Below are positions 44,023 through 52,786 of a stretch of 64,000 nucleotides of DNA, one piece after another. The notes below the pieces were generated by a model that saw nothing but the letters and a program-made list of their open reading frames with translations, was not told the origin of the DNA and did no database searches. The stretch's first letter is position 1. Every line of letters starts with the position of its first letter. Both the position numbers and the translations under genes were made by a program. Where the stretch lies: positions 521,501 to 585,500 of the forward strand of contig NZ_CP064048.1 in assembly GCF_020923495.1 (NCBI RefSeq), written 5' to 3'. The stretch comes from Brevibacillus sedimenti (lineage in GTDB: Bacteria; Bacillota; Bacilli; Brevibacillales; Brevibacillaceae).

Positions 44023-44922
44023 ATGAACCTTCACGCGCTGCGCATCTTCGTGGAAGTGGCGGCACGGGGCAGCGTGACCGGCGCGGCCGATGCGCTCTCC
44101 ATCAGCCAGCCGGCCGTGACCGCGCACATCCGCAAACTGGAACGGGATCTCGACATCAAGCTGCTCACGCCGCAGGGACGAGGCATTGCGCTCACTCCCG
44201 AAGGACGTTTTTTGTATGAGAAAGCCCGGCGGATTTTTGACTGGGAACGGGAGATCGAGTCCCAATTGGAGGAGATCAAACAGGGCAAGCGGGGAAAGCT
44301 GCGGGTGGCGTCCACTTTTCTCCCCTCCCATTACCTCCTGCCCAAATGGCTGGCCGCCTACAAACAGCAGCACCCGCAGGCGGACGTGGAAATCCGCGCC
44401 GGAAACTCGAAGCAGTCGCTGGAACGTCTGCTCCGCTGTCAGGCGGACCTGGCCGTGGTCACCAACGAGTCGTGGGACGAACACCTGCCCATCCGGCGTC
44501 GGCACATTACGGATGTGGCCTTTTGGTTTATCGTCCCCGCCGGTCATCCGTTTGCCGGCCGGACGGTTTCATTGGCAGCGCTGATGCGGGAGCCGTTTTT
44601 GCTGCGGGAAAAGGGCAGTTCCACGCGGGAGAGGCTGTTTTCCCTCTGCCGCGAGCACGGCGTCGCTCCGCCGAAAGCGGGCCTTGAATACCACGGCCTG
44701 TTCGAATCCATCCAGTCCGTCAGGGCGGGGTACGGCTCGATGCTGGCACCGGAACCGTCCGTCCGTGAACTGGTGGAACGAGGCGAAGTGGGGCGAGTGC
44801 TGGTCGACGGTGTGACGATCAAACGGCCGATCTACATCTGCACCCGCGAGGAGGATGATGCCCTGCGCCCTGCGGCCGCCCGGTTTCTGGAGATGATCCT
44901 GCCGCCCTGCATGCAGACGTGA
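44023..44922 (+). CDS. LysR-family transcriptional regulator
   Basis: This 299-residue regulator has the LysR HTH at residues 1-60 (MNLHALRIFVEVAARGSVTGAADALSISQPAVTAHIRKLERDL). The substrate-binding domain starts near GKLRVASTFLPSHYLLPKWL. ATG 44023 follows TGGAGG. It is divergent from an MFS transporter gene and probably controls it. The ligand is unknown; the domain resembles the CysL/CbbR type. Confidence 0.9.
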   Translation: MNLHALRIFVEVAARGSVTGAADALSISQPAVTAHIRKLERDLDIKLLTPQGRGIALTPEGRFLYEKARRIFDWEREIESQLEEIKQGKRGKLRVASTFLPSHYLLPKWLAAYKQQHPQADVEIRAGNSKQSLERLLRCQADLAVVTNESWDEHLPIRRRHITDVAFWFIVPAGHPFAGRTVSLAALMREPFLLREKGSSTRERLFSLCREHGVAPPKAGLEYHGLFESIQSVRAGYGSMLAPEPSVRELVERGEVGRVLVDGVTIKRPIYICTREEDDALRPAAARFLEMILPPCMQT

Positions 44923-44963
44923 GGATGAGAGGCGAGTCGCCGTCGTCCCAATCAAAAAAAGAA

Positions 44964-45012
44964 TTGATTGATTATTAAAAAGAGTTGATTGATTCGTTGT
45001 TATTGTTACAAT
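44964..45012 (+). promoter_or_regulatory. Promoter with direct repeats upstream of the LysE-family gene
   Basis: TTGATTGATT occurs at 44964-44973 and 44985-44994, 21 bases (two turns) apart. The second supplies a TTGATT -35, 16 bases from TACAAT (45007-45012). The repeats are a plausible regulator site. Confidence 0.5.
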
Positions 45013-45071
45013 GGATACAATGCAAAATGATTGGTCGCCGCAACATGTCTGCTTAAACTGGGGGGATTCCA

Positions 45072-45695
45072 ATGGAACATTATGCGTTGTTCGTGCTTAT
45101 GTCGATCCTGCTGATCATTCTGCCTGGCCCCGATACCGGCGTGGTGACGCAAAACACTGTTTTCCACGGCCGTTCAGGCGGGATGAAAACGGTTCTGGGC
45201 AGCACGTCCGGACTGCTGATCCACACGCTGGCCGTTGTCTGCGGCATATCGGCGATCCTGGTGAAGTCCGCGTTTCTCTTTTCCATCATCAAGTACGTCG
45301 GGGCCGTCTACCTTCTCTACCTGGGAATTACGTCGTTGTGGTCGCTTCGGAATCAGAAAACCGCGGCTGTTGAGCAGCCAGATGCCAAGCATCAGAACAA
45401 ATCCCCCTTTCTGCAGGGATTTTTGACCAATGTGCTCAATCCGAAAGTGGCTGTCTTCTTCCTGACATTCCTTCCGCAGTTTGTAACGCCCGGCAGCTAC
45501 GCGTTTCTGCAATTCCTCGCCTTGGGTTTGACTTACACACTGCTTACGGTCGCATGGTTTTTCCTGTACGTCCGGTTCATTGACCGGCTGCGCGCCTGGA
45601 TGAAAAAAGCGTCCACACAGCGGGCCATCCAAGGAATCACCGGCCTTGCGCTGGTGGCGTTCGGCGTCACGCTGGCCCTGGAAAAGCGCCCGTAA
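45072..45695 (+). CDS. LysE/RhtB-family amino acid exporter
   Basis: This 207-residue membrane protein has the RhtB-type start (FVLMSILLIILPGPDTGVVTQNTVFHGRSGG), the second-helix region SGLLIHTLAVVCGISAIL, and FLTNVLNPKVAVFFLTFLPQFV. Relatives export homoserine, threonine or leucine. The ATG follows GGGGGG at seven bases. Structured repeat copy C abuts the gene end. It is distinct from the LysE protein at 1680. Confidence 0.9.
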   Translation: MEHYALFVLMSILLIILPGPDTGVVTQNTVFHGRSGGMKTVLGSTSGLLIHTLAVVCGISAILVKSAFLFSIIKYVGAVYLLYLGITSLWSLRNQKTAAVEQPDAKHQNKSPFLQGFLTNVLNPKVAVFFLTFLPQFVTPGSYAFLQFLALGLTYTLLTVAWFFLYVRFIDRLRAWMKKASTQRAIQGITGLALVAFGVTLALEKRP

Positions 45696-45713
45696 ATGAT
45701 CCCTCAACGGCAA

Positions 45714-46106
45714 AGAGCCCTTCCATTTAGGAAGGGCTCTCAGCGTGTATACAAAGTCCGTGGCGCATGGGTGATAGGGCCCGCTCGCTCTCTTGACGAC
45801 CAGCAAAGCAGGTGGCAGTGTCCACTTCAAAACGCGACGCGGGCAGGGGGCAAACATCTGGGTATTTAGAGGAAGTGAGACTTGTGCCCCCTGTTTTCCC
45901 CGCGTCTTTTGTTTTTCCGCTGGGCAGGTCGTCAAAGGAGCTCGCTTGGCCCATCACTCCATACCATGTATTTTTCTCCACCTTCGGTTGATTAATGTGC
46001 AGGCCTTTCGGCCTGGTAACGATAGAAAATCGTTTCTTTACGGAACCTCAATGATAAAAATACAGTTTGTCTTCAGTCTGAGAGCCCTTCCATTTAGGAA
46101 GGGCTC
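45714..46106 (+). repeat. Full copy C of a hairpin-flanked structured repeat (340 bp core)
   Basis: A 340-base core (45741-46080) lies between two identical 26-base hairpins (45714-45739 and 46081-46106; arms AGAGCCCTTCC/GGAAGGGCTC). The core starts CAGCGTGTATACAAAG and ends GTTTGTCTTCAGTCTG, imperfect terminal inverted repeats. Inside are nested complementary arms: a GTGATAGGGCCC...GACGACC arm with GGTCGTC...GGCCCATCAC, and GACGCGGGCAGGGGGCA with TGCCCCCTG...CCCCGCGTC. A small GGCC-TTTC-GGCC hairpin lies near the right end. No gene is credible. It sits between the LysE-family gene and purU. Confidence 0.82.
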
Positions 46107-46111
46107 CACTT

Positions 46112-47011
46112 TTACGGAAACACGATTGTCTTGTTGCCGTAGACCAGCACCCGGTCCTCCAGATGCCAGCCGACAGCGCGCGCCAGCACGGTCCGCTCCA
46201 CCTGGCGGCCCAACTGTTTTAGCGCCTCCACGTCCTGCTCGTGCGTCACCCGCAGCACATCCTGCTCGATAATCGGGCCGGCGTCCAGCTCCTCGGTGAC
46301 GTAGTGGGCGGTGGCGCCGATCAGTTTGACGCCGCGGCGGTAAGCCTGCTCGTACGGCTTGGCCCCGATGAAGGCAGGCAGGAACGAGTGGTGGATGTTG
46401 ATAATCCGCATCGGATACTCCTGCAAAAAGCGGGGCGACAGAATCTGCATGTAGCGGGCCAGGACGATTACGTCCACGCCGCTGCCCAGCGCGGCCAACT
46501 GCTCCTCTTCCGCCTCCGCCTTGCGCTCCTTCGTCACCGGGATATGGCGGTACGGAATCCCGAACGACTCCACGGTCTCCCGCATGTCGGGGTGGTTGCT
46601 CACCACGACCTCGATGTCGGCGTGCAGAGCGCCCGACTTCCAGAGCCACAACAGCTCCAACAGGCAGTGGTCCTCTTTGGAGACGAAGATGGCCATGCGC
46701 TTCCGCTTCTTCGCCTCCACCAGCGACCAATCCATGCCGTAGCTCTCCGCCACCGGCCGGAACGCCTGCTTGATCGCCTCGCAGCGCTCCTCCAGATTGA
46801 CCACGTCAAATTCAATCCGCATGAAAAAGCGGCCCGTTTCCGGATCGGTCGTGTACTGGTCGGACTGAACGATGTTGGCCCCCTGTTCAAACAGGAAGGT
46901 GGACACGGCCGCCACAATCCCGGCCCGGTCCGGACATGAAATCAGCATGCGCGCCCGGTCCTTGTTTTTCTGCCGGTACGCCTGCCATTCTCTCTCTGAC
47001 AAACGAAGCAT
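46112..47011 (-). CDS. purU: Formyltetrahydrofolate deformylase
   Basis: This 299-residue enzyme releases formate from 10-formyl-THF, balancing one-carbon pools and feeding PurT. It has an N-terminal ACT domain ([33 protein letters not shown]) and a formyltransferase-fold catalytic domain: [51 protein letters not shown] (catalytic Asn-x-His) and [17 protein letters not shown] (Asp). ATG 47011 follows GGAGGAGAG. The second hairpin of repeat C lies just below its stop. Confidence 0.95.
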   Translation of the reverse strand: MLRLSEREWQAYRQKNKDRARMLISCPDRAGIVAAVSTFLFEQGANIVQSDQYTTDPETGRFFMRIEFDVVNLEERCEAIKQAFRPVAESYGMDWSLVEAKKRKRMAIFVSKEDHCLLELLWLWKSGALHADIEVVVSNHPDMRETVESFGIPYRHIPVTKERKAEAEEEQLAALGSGVDVIVLARYMQILSPRFLQEYPMRIINIHHSFLPAFIGAKPYEQAYRRGVKLIGATAHYVTEELDAGPIIEQDVLRVTHEQDVEALKQLGRQVERTVLARAVGWHLEDRVLVYGNKTIVFP

Positions 47012-47171
47012 GGATCTCTCTCCTCCAATAATGAACGTCAGGATGATCTAGTCATGATATCATCATATCATCCATTTTTGTCGTTTCCATCCCTATCTTT
47101 TCGTCAGAGGAGGACAGCCATGCAATCAAGTTTATTTGCCCGATCAATCTGTGTTTCCCCAATCCGGGTAT

Positions 47172-47547
47172 GAACCGATTTCAGAAAGCGGTGCTCAGCG
47201 TGTAGACAAAGTCCGCGGCGCATGGGAGAGCGGGCCCGCTCGCTCGTTTGACGCCCAGCACAGAAGCGGATGAAGTCCGCTCCAAAACGAGACGCGGGCA
47301 GGGGACAAACATCTGGGTGTTTCGATGAAGTGAGACTTGTGTCCCCTGTTGATTCCCGCGTCTTCGTTTTTCCGCTGAGTCGGTCGTCAAAGGAGCTCGC
47401 TTGGCCCATCCCGCCATGCGATGCACATTGTCTTTTCGCTTCGGTTGATGAATAGGCAGGCCTTTCGGTCTGGAAATCATTTCTTGTGGGCGTTTACTCA
47501 AGGAACCGTTTGTCTTCAGTCTGGAACCGCTTTCAGAAAGCGGTGCT
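47172..47547 (+). repeat. Full copy D of the hairpin-flanked structured repeat (328 bp core)
   Basis: The core (47196-47523) starts CAGCGTGTAGACAAAG and ends GTTTGTCTTCAGTCTG like copy C. It is flanked by 24-base hairpins that differ at one base (47172-47195 and 47524-47547; ACCGCTTTC/GAAAGCGGT) and are unrelated to those of copy C. An inner stem changes from GGGGGC/GCCCCC in C to GGGGAC/GTCCCC here, a compensatory pair change, so the fold is conserved. The element lies between purU and adhP; open frames inside it are not credible genes. Confidence 0.82.
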
Positions 47548-47600
47548 GCAATGCTTATAGAGCTCCGGCGCGCGGTGCCTTTTTGCCCGAGACGAGCTGA

Positions 47601-48614
47601 TTATTCCAGGGTCAGCACGACACGGCCGTTGATCTGTCCCTTTTCCATCCGTTCAAATACTTCGTTGATCTTTTCCAGCGGCTGCGTCTCAATGATCGCC
47701 TTTACTTTACCGCGCGCAGCGAAGTCTAGCGCCTCCTGCATGTCCTTGCGGGTCCCGACAATAGAACCTTTCACAGAAACGCCGTTCAGCACGGTGTCAA
47801 AAATCGGGACAGGCAGCTCGTCGTTGGGCAGTCCGACCACGACCAGCGATCCGCCGCGCCGCACCGAACGGTACGCCTGTTCAAACGCCTTGCGCGTGAC
47901 AGCAACGCTGATCGCGGCGTGCGCCCCGCCGATTTTTTCGGTAATCTCCGCGACCGGATCTGTCTTGGCCCCGTTGACTGTCAGGTCGGCCCCCAGTTCT
48001 TTGGCCAAGGTCAGCTTTTCATCGTTGATGTCGACTGCCGCCACGTTGTACCCCATCGCTTTGGCATACTGGAGCGCCAGATGGCCCAATCCGCCGATGC
48101 CGTAGATGGCCACCCATTCCCCCGGCTTGATGTCGGCCACTTTCAGCGCCTTGTACGTCGTCACGCCGGCGCACAGAATTGGGGCGGCCTCCACGTCGCT
48201 CAGGCCGTTAGGGATGCGAGCCACATACGCGGCAGGCGCCTTGCAGTATTCCGCATAACCGCCGTCAACGGAGTACCCGCCGTTCAGCTGTTTCTTGCAC
48301 AACGTCTCCCATCCCGTCAGACAGTACTCGCACTCACCGCACGCAGAATACAGCCAGGGAATCCCGACGCGGTCTCCCGGCTTCAACGAGGTTACCCCTT
48401 CGCCTACCTTCTCCACGACCCCGACGCCTTCGTGTCCGGGGATCAGCGGCAGCTTCGGTTTGACCGGCCAGTCTCCGTGCGCCGCATGCAAGTCGGTGTG
48501 GCAGACCCCGCACGCCTTGATCCGAACCAGCACCTCGCCAAACCCGATCTCGGGGATCGGCACATCCTTTACCTCCAGCTTTTCGCGAAAGTGATTGACA
48601 ACTGCTGCTTTCAT
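47601..48614 (-). CDS. adhP: Zinc alcohol dehydrogenase, AdhP/ADH-T type
   Basis: This 337-residue NAD enzyme interconverts ethanol (or propanol) and the aldehyde. Catalytic zinc ligands are in [16 protein letters not shown] and [13 protein letters not shown]. The structural zinc cysteines are in [15 protein letters not shown], and the NAD fold is [19 protein letters not shown]. It matches the thermophilic Bacillales ADH-T group. ATG 48614 follows GGAGGAG. A sigma-54-like promoter lies 50-70 bases upstream, and the divergent neighbour is an iron alcohol dehydrogenase with a two-component system. Confidence 0.93.
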   Translation of the reverse strand: MKAAVVNHFREKLEVKDVPIPEIGFGEVLVRIKACGVCHTDLHAAHGDWPVKPKLPLIPGHEGVGVVEKVGEGVTSLKPGDRVGIPWLYSACGECEYCLTGWETLCKKQLNGGYSVDGGYAEYCKAPAAYVARIPNGLSDVEAAPILCAGVTTYKALKVADIKPGEWVAIYGIGGLGHLALQYAKAMGYNVAAVDINDEKLTLAKELGADLTVNGAKTDPVAEITEKIGGAHAAISVAVTRKAFEQAYRSVRRGGSLVVVGLPNDELPVPIFDTVLNGVSVKGSIVGTRKDMQEALDFAARGKVKAIIETQPLEKINEVFERMEKGQINGRVVLTLE

Positions 48615-48664
48615 CTGTTCTCCTCCTTTGAAACATGAATTACGTGCTTGTACCGCTCCATTTC

Positions 48665-48681
48665 AGCAAAAAGCATACCAA
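48665..48681 (-). promoter_or_regulatory. Candidate sigma-54 promoter of adhP
   Basis: On the minus strand TTGGTATGCTTTTTGCT keeps the invariant GG and GC with ten bases between them, but differs from TGGCAC-N5-TTGC at three less strict positions. It would start transcription about 40 bases before adhP. Confidence 0.55.
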
Positions 48682-48733
48682 GCTCAAAAAATGAACAAAT
48701 ATTAGGATAATTCAACCTATTACAATGCTGTCG

Positions 48734-48788
48734 GGACAATTTTTCGGCCATCTGCCAAAAAATCGGCCCGCGGGCCGTAATTTTGTCC
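48734..48788. promoter_or_regulatory. Large dyad between adhP and the Fe-ADH operon
   Basis: GGACAATTTTTCGGCC (48734-48749) is mirrored by GGCCGTAATTTTGTCC (48773-48788), and an exact palindrome CGGCCCGCGGGCCG lies at 48764-48777. The centre is about 90-110 bases above the adhP start site, a typical enhancer distance for a sigma-54 activator. Confidence 0.5.
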
Positions 48789-48817
48789 TTGGGAAGCGAG
48801 CCGCCCCTGTTTACAAT
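48789..48817 (+). promoter_or_regulatory. SigA promoter of the Fe-ADH operon
   Basis: TTGGGA (48789-48794), a 17-base spacer and TACAAT (48812-48817) lie 24 bases before the ATG, with AGGAGG between. Confidence 0.6.
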
Positions 48818-48840
48818 AGAACCTGACAGGAGGTGTTCCC

Positions 48841-49989
48841 ATGCAAATCTCCAAATTCATGACGCCGGAAATTATCTTTGGCAACCAGTCGATCAGCCAA
48901 GTCGGCGAAAGTCTGATTCGGCTGGGGGCAAAAAACGTGTTTCTCGTCAGCGACCCGGGCGTGGTAAACGCCGGATGGGCAGAGCAGGCGATCCGTTACC
49001 TGAAGCAGAGCAGACTGGAGTGGCACCTCTGGACGAACCTCACCTCCAACCCGAAAGACGAAGAGGTGCACGCCGGCGTAGCCGAATACCTTCGCCACGG
49101 GTGCAACGCGATTGTCGGCATCGGCGGCGGAAGCGCCATGGACGCAGCCAAGGCGATTGCCCTGCTCGCGTCGAACGGCGGCAGCATCCTTGAATACGAA
49201 GGTGTAGACAAAATCACGCGTCCCCTGCCGCCCATGGTCATGGTGCCGACGACGGCCGGTTCCGGCTCGGAAGTGTCGCAATTTTCGATCATCGTAGATT
49301 CCAAGCGCAAGGTCAAGATGACGATCATCTCCAAATCACTGATCCCCGACATCGCCATCATCGACCCGCAGACACTGATGACCAAGGACAAGCAGCTGAC
49401 GGCCAACACGGGAATGGACGCGCTGACGCACGCGATCGAGTCGTACGTCTCGCTGGCCGCCACGCCGCTGACGGAAGTCCTCTCGCTGCAGGCGATGCGG
49501 CTGATCGCCCAGCACCTGCGCCCGTCGGCAGCCAGCCGGTACAATGCCGAGGCAAAGCAGGGCATGGCGATGGCCAGTCTGCAGGCGGGGCTTGCCTTTT
49601 CCAACGCGATCCTGGGAGCCGTCCACGCGATGTCCCACCAGTTGGGCGGGCTGCTGGACCTGCCGCACGGGGAGGTCAACGCCGTGCTGCTGCCCTACGT
49701 GCTGGAGTACAACTTCCTAGCCGCCCCGGAAAAGTACAAAAAGATGGCGGAAGCCCTGGGCGAAAACGTCTCCGGATTAAGCCTGTCCGACGCTTCCCGC
49801 CTGGCGATGAAAGCGGTCAAGGAACTGGCGAGCGATCTCGGCATCCCCGACCACCTGTCCACGCTGGGGCTGCAGCCGGAGCACATCCCGGTGTTGAGCC
49901 GCAACGCCGTCCGCGACGTCTGTATGGCCACCAACCCCCGCGACATGACGGAAGAAGACGTGCACATGCTGTTTTGCAATGCATTGTAG
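48841..49989 (+). CDS. Iron-containing alcohol dehydrogenase (ErcA-like, kinase-linked)
   Basis: This 382-residue group III dehydrogenase has GIGGGSAMDAAKAIALLAS (NAD loop) and PTTAGSGSEVSQFSII. Metal ligands are in ANTGMDALTHAIESYVS (Asp and His positions) and HAMSHQLGGLLDLPHGEVNAVLLP (two His). It should oxidise an alcohol or reduce an aldehyde. A histidine kinase follows after nine bases and then a sigma-54-type regulator. This recalls ErcA of Pseudomonas, an Fe-ADH-like protein tied to two-component control of alcohol oxidation. A sensory role beside catalysis is inferred only from this linkage. Confidence 0.88.
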   Translation: MQISKFMTPEIIFGNQSISQVGESLIRLGAKNVFLVSDPGVVNAGWAEQAIRYLKQSRLEWHLWTNLTSNPKDEEVHAGVAEYLRHGCNAIVGIGGGSAMDAAKAIALLASNGGSILEYEGVDKITRPLPPMVMVPTTAGSGSEVSQFSIIVDSKRKVKMTIISKSLIPDIAIIDPQTLMTKDKQLTANTGMDALTHAIESYVSLAATPLTEVLSLQAMRLIAQHLRPSAASRYNAEAKQGMAMASLQAGLAFSNAILGAVHAMSHQLGGLLDLPHGEVNAVLLPYVLEYNFLAAPEKYKKMAEALGENVSGLSLSDASRLAMKAVKELASDLGIPDHLSTLGLQPEHIPVLSRNAVRDVCMATNPRDMTEEDVHMLFCNAL

Positions 49990-49998
49990 GAGGACGCC

Positions 49999-51309
49999 AT
50001 GCATCACAAACAAGAAATCCTGGAGAAATTGACCGGCATCCAATCCTCGCGCAAAAGCTACTACCGCGAACTGAACCTTGTCGTGGACGAAATGAAGAAA
50101 AAGAACCGTCAGCTGGAAGTCATCAACTGCTTGACGAAAATCAAGATTGATGCGGACTGGAGCGAAGTCAGCGCCTATCTGGCGGAGCAGTTGTCCCGGC
50201 TGATCCCGTTTGACCTGTTCGCGCTCACGCTGGTGGAGGGAACGTCCCTCTCCGCCTATGTTGCAAAGCGAAACGGGGCGGATTGGCGGGTTCGCACCCT
50301 GACCCAATCATTGAAACGGGGAGAGTCCGTCTCCACGAGCGCGCTGGACCGCCTGTTTCAGACCGAACACCCCGGCTGCCGCTTCACCTCCGTCGCGCTG
50401 CAAAGCCGGCTGAACAAACCGTTTGGCTTTATCACCCTGCTTCATCAGCAACAGCCGCAAGACGACGGAGAGCATCTCCTCCTCTTTCAGCAAATTGCCG
50501 AACACGTCGGGGTGTCCGTGGAAAACATCCTCCTGTTTAAAGACGTCAGTGAGAAAGTGCAGATCGAAGCCCGGCTGATCCAATCAGCCAAGCTGGCCGC
50601 CATCGGCGAAATGGCCGCCGGAGTGGCGCACGAACTGAACAGTCCGCTTACCGCCATTTTGGGGAACGTCCAGCTACTGCTGAGGGAGACGCACACCGAG
50701 CCGCAGCGGCAAATGCTGCAGGACGTGTTTCAGTGCAGCGTCCGCTGCAAGAAGATCATTCAAAACCTGCTGACCTTTTCCCGGCAGGAGGAGTACCAGT
50801 TTGAGCGTCTGTTCATCAACGACCTGGTCGAAGTCGTGCTCGGCCTGATCGGCTACCAGCTTACCGTGTCCGGCATTTGCATCACGAAGCGGCTGGCGGA
50901 CGAGCCGCTGGCTGTCTGGGGAAGCCGGCACCAGATCGAGCAGATCATCATCAATTTGCTGTTGAACGCCCGCGACGCGCTGCACGGCGCATCCAGCCCC
51001 GAGATTGTCATCACAACCTTTCGCCAGGAAACGGACGACGGCGTCTACGTCGGCATGTCCGTTCGCGACAACGGCGCAGGCATTGACGCAGAGCATTTGC
51101 CGCAGATCTTCCATCCTTTCTTTACGACCAAGGAACAAACAAAGGGAACCGGACTGGGTCTGTCCGTCAGTCTGGGGATTGCCGAGTCGCACGGCGGAAC
51201 GCTGACCGCCGAGAGCGTGCGAGGGGAGTACAGTACGTTTACGCTCTTGCTGCCCATTTACACAGATGAGGAGAGTGCTGATGAATCCGAAACAGGTGCT
51301 AGTCGTTGA
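49999..51309 (+). CDS. Cytoplasmic GAF-domain sensor histidine kinase
   Basis: This 436-residue kinase has no membrane helix, so it senses an internal signal. It has an N-terminal helix, a GAF-like domain (about 55-180, RLIPFDLFALTLVEG to QQIAEHVGVSVENILLF), HisKA with GVAHELNSPLTAILGNVQLLL (phospho-His), and an ATPase domain with NLLLNARDAL, DNGAGIDAEHL and TKGTGLGLSVSLGIAESHGG. The gene lies between the Fe-ADH and a response regulator whose start overlaps it by 29 bases, so the three form one operon. Confidence 0.92.
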   Translation: MHHKQEILEKLTGIQSSRKSYYRELNLVVDEMKKKNRQLEVINCLTKIKIDADWSEVSAYLAEQLSRLIPFDLFALTLVEGTSLSAYVAKRNGADWRVRTLTQSLKRGESVSTSALDRLFQTEHPGCRFTSVALQSRLNKPFGFITLLHQQQPQDDGEHLLLFQQIAEHVGVSVENILLFKDVSEKVQIEARLIQSAKLAAIGEMAAGVAHELNSPLTAILGNVQLLLRETHTEPQRQMLQDVFQCSVRCKKIIQNLLTFSRQEEYQFERLFINDLVEVVLGLIGYQLTVSGICITKRLADEPLAVWGSRHQIEQIIINLLLNARDALHGASSPEIVITTFRQETDDGVYVGMSVRDNGAGIDAEHLPQIFHPFFTTKEQTKGTGLGLSVSLGIAESHGGTLTAESVRGEYSTFTLLLPIYTDEESADESETGASR

Positions 51310-52716
51310 CGACGAAGTGGAGGTTACGTCCTTTTTCTCTTATTTTCTCAAAGCCAAGCAGTGCGACGTGACGGTCGCCCACTCGGGAAAAGCGGTCCGG
51401 CAGCTTTTGGCCGGCGATTTCCCGTTTCACCTGGCGCTGATTGATTTGAAGCTGCCCGATGCCAACGGACTGGAGCTGCTCTCCGCCATCAAGGCGCGAC
51501 AGCCCGCCTGCGAGGTCATCATCATGACCGGCTACAGCACGATCAAGTCGGCGGTGACCGCCATCCAATCGGGAGCGCGAGACTATCTGGAAAAGCCGTT
51601 TGACGATCTGGACAGTCTGGAACAGGTGATCTTCTCCGTCTGGGACAAGCCCGGCGGCCTCTCCGATGAACTGGCCGAGACGGCTGCCCGCTTCGGCATC
51701 ATCTACACGGCCGGCAGCCCGATGGCAAAAGTCCTGTCCGTCGCGGACAAGCTGGCCAAAAAGGCGATCAACGTGCTGATCGAAGGCGAAACGGGCACCG
51801 GCAAGGAACTGATGGCCCGCTTTCTGCACGGAGTCAGCGCCCGTTCGCAGCATCCCTTCGTCGGGATCAACTGCGGCGCAATCCCGGAGTCCCTGCTGGA
51901 AAGTGAACTGTTCGGCCATGAAAAGGGAGCGTTCACCGGTGCGGTCAAAGAGCGCAAAGGCATCTTCGAACTGGCCAATAACGGGACGCTGTTTCTCGAC
52001 GAGATCGGAGAAGCCCCCCCGCTCATCCAGGTGAAGCTGCTGCGGGTCATCGAGACAGGCGAGTACATGCGGGTGGGCGGCGAGCAGACGCTGAAGTGCA
52101 ACGTCCGGTTTATCGCTGCCACCAACCGGAATCTGGAACAGGAGGCGGAATCGTCCCGGTTTCGCGCCGACCTGCTGTACCGCCTGGAAGGAGTAAAGCT
52201 GACCATTCCCCCTTGCGCGAGAGGCCAAACGACATCCCGGCCATTGTGCACGCCTTCCTGGAAAAGAAGTTTGGCGGCGCCTGCCGGGTCGATCCGGAAG
52301 CGATGACGCTGCTGCAGCACTATGAATGGCCGGGCAACGTCCGCCAGCTCATCAACGTGGTCAACCAGGCGGTCGCCATCCACGACTGCGCCGTCTTGAA
52401 GCCGGAACACCTGCCGCAGCCGATCGTGAGCGGTGCGGGCACCCCCCGGGACAAAACAGCCGGACCGCCTGCTGTTCACCATGCGATCGAACAGGAAGCG
52501 GTCCGGTTTGTACAGAATGTCATCGGGCAAATCGGTTCGGTGGACGAGATTGACTTTGTCCAACTGCTGGGCAGAATCAGGAGGCTGGAGACGGAGATAG
52601 GCCGCCAGGTGATTGCCAAAGGGCTGGCCGAAACCAGCGGAGACCGGGAGCTGTTAAGCAAAAAGCTGGGCATCTCCAAACGAACGCTGCGCTACATCCT
52701 GAACGAAAAAGACTAG
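51281..52716 (+). pseudogene. NtrC-family sigma-54 response regulator, one frameshift
   Basis: The product has a receiver domain (VLVVDDEVEVTSFF, phospho-Asp in LALIDLKLPDANGLEL, Lys in YLEKPFDD). The AAA+ domain has Walker A EGETGTGKELMARFL, the sigma-54 loop EKGAFTGAVKER and Walker B GTLFLDEIGEA. The frame breaks at a run of five C (about 52208-52212). With six C, KLTIPPLRERPNDIPAIV follows normally and continues to an HTH end (LSKKLGISKRTLRYILNEKD), 478 residues in all. Probably a sequencing slip. ATG 51281 follows GAGGAGAG. It is the partner of the overlapping kinase gene. Confidence 0.88.
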
Positions 52717-52735
52717 CGCTGCGCTTCACCGCCTC

Positions 52736-52757
52736 CCGCAACGTGCGGCCTTTTTCC
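52736..52757 (+). terminator. Terminator of the Fe-ADH/kinase/regulator operon
   Basis: CCGCA-ACG-TGCGG followed by CCTTTTTCC lies 20 bases after the regulator stop, before the converging TetR gene. Confidence 0.65.
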
Positions 52758-52786
52758 TGGAGTCGTCTTCCCGCGTGGCGAACCGT

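Noticed and set aside
45714..46106. Repeat copy C as a group II intron or CRISPR-like array
   Set aside because: It has no GTGYG start or domain V, no repeat-spacer periodicity and no nearby cas or maturase gene; the only intron found is at 14894-18992.
47104..47501. Overlapping minus-strand frames of 84-106 codons, with similar ones at 45727-45981
   Set aside because: They lie inside the structured repeat copies. Base changes between copies are compensatory for stems rather than synonymous, so they are probably not genes.
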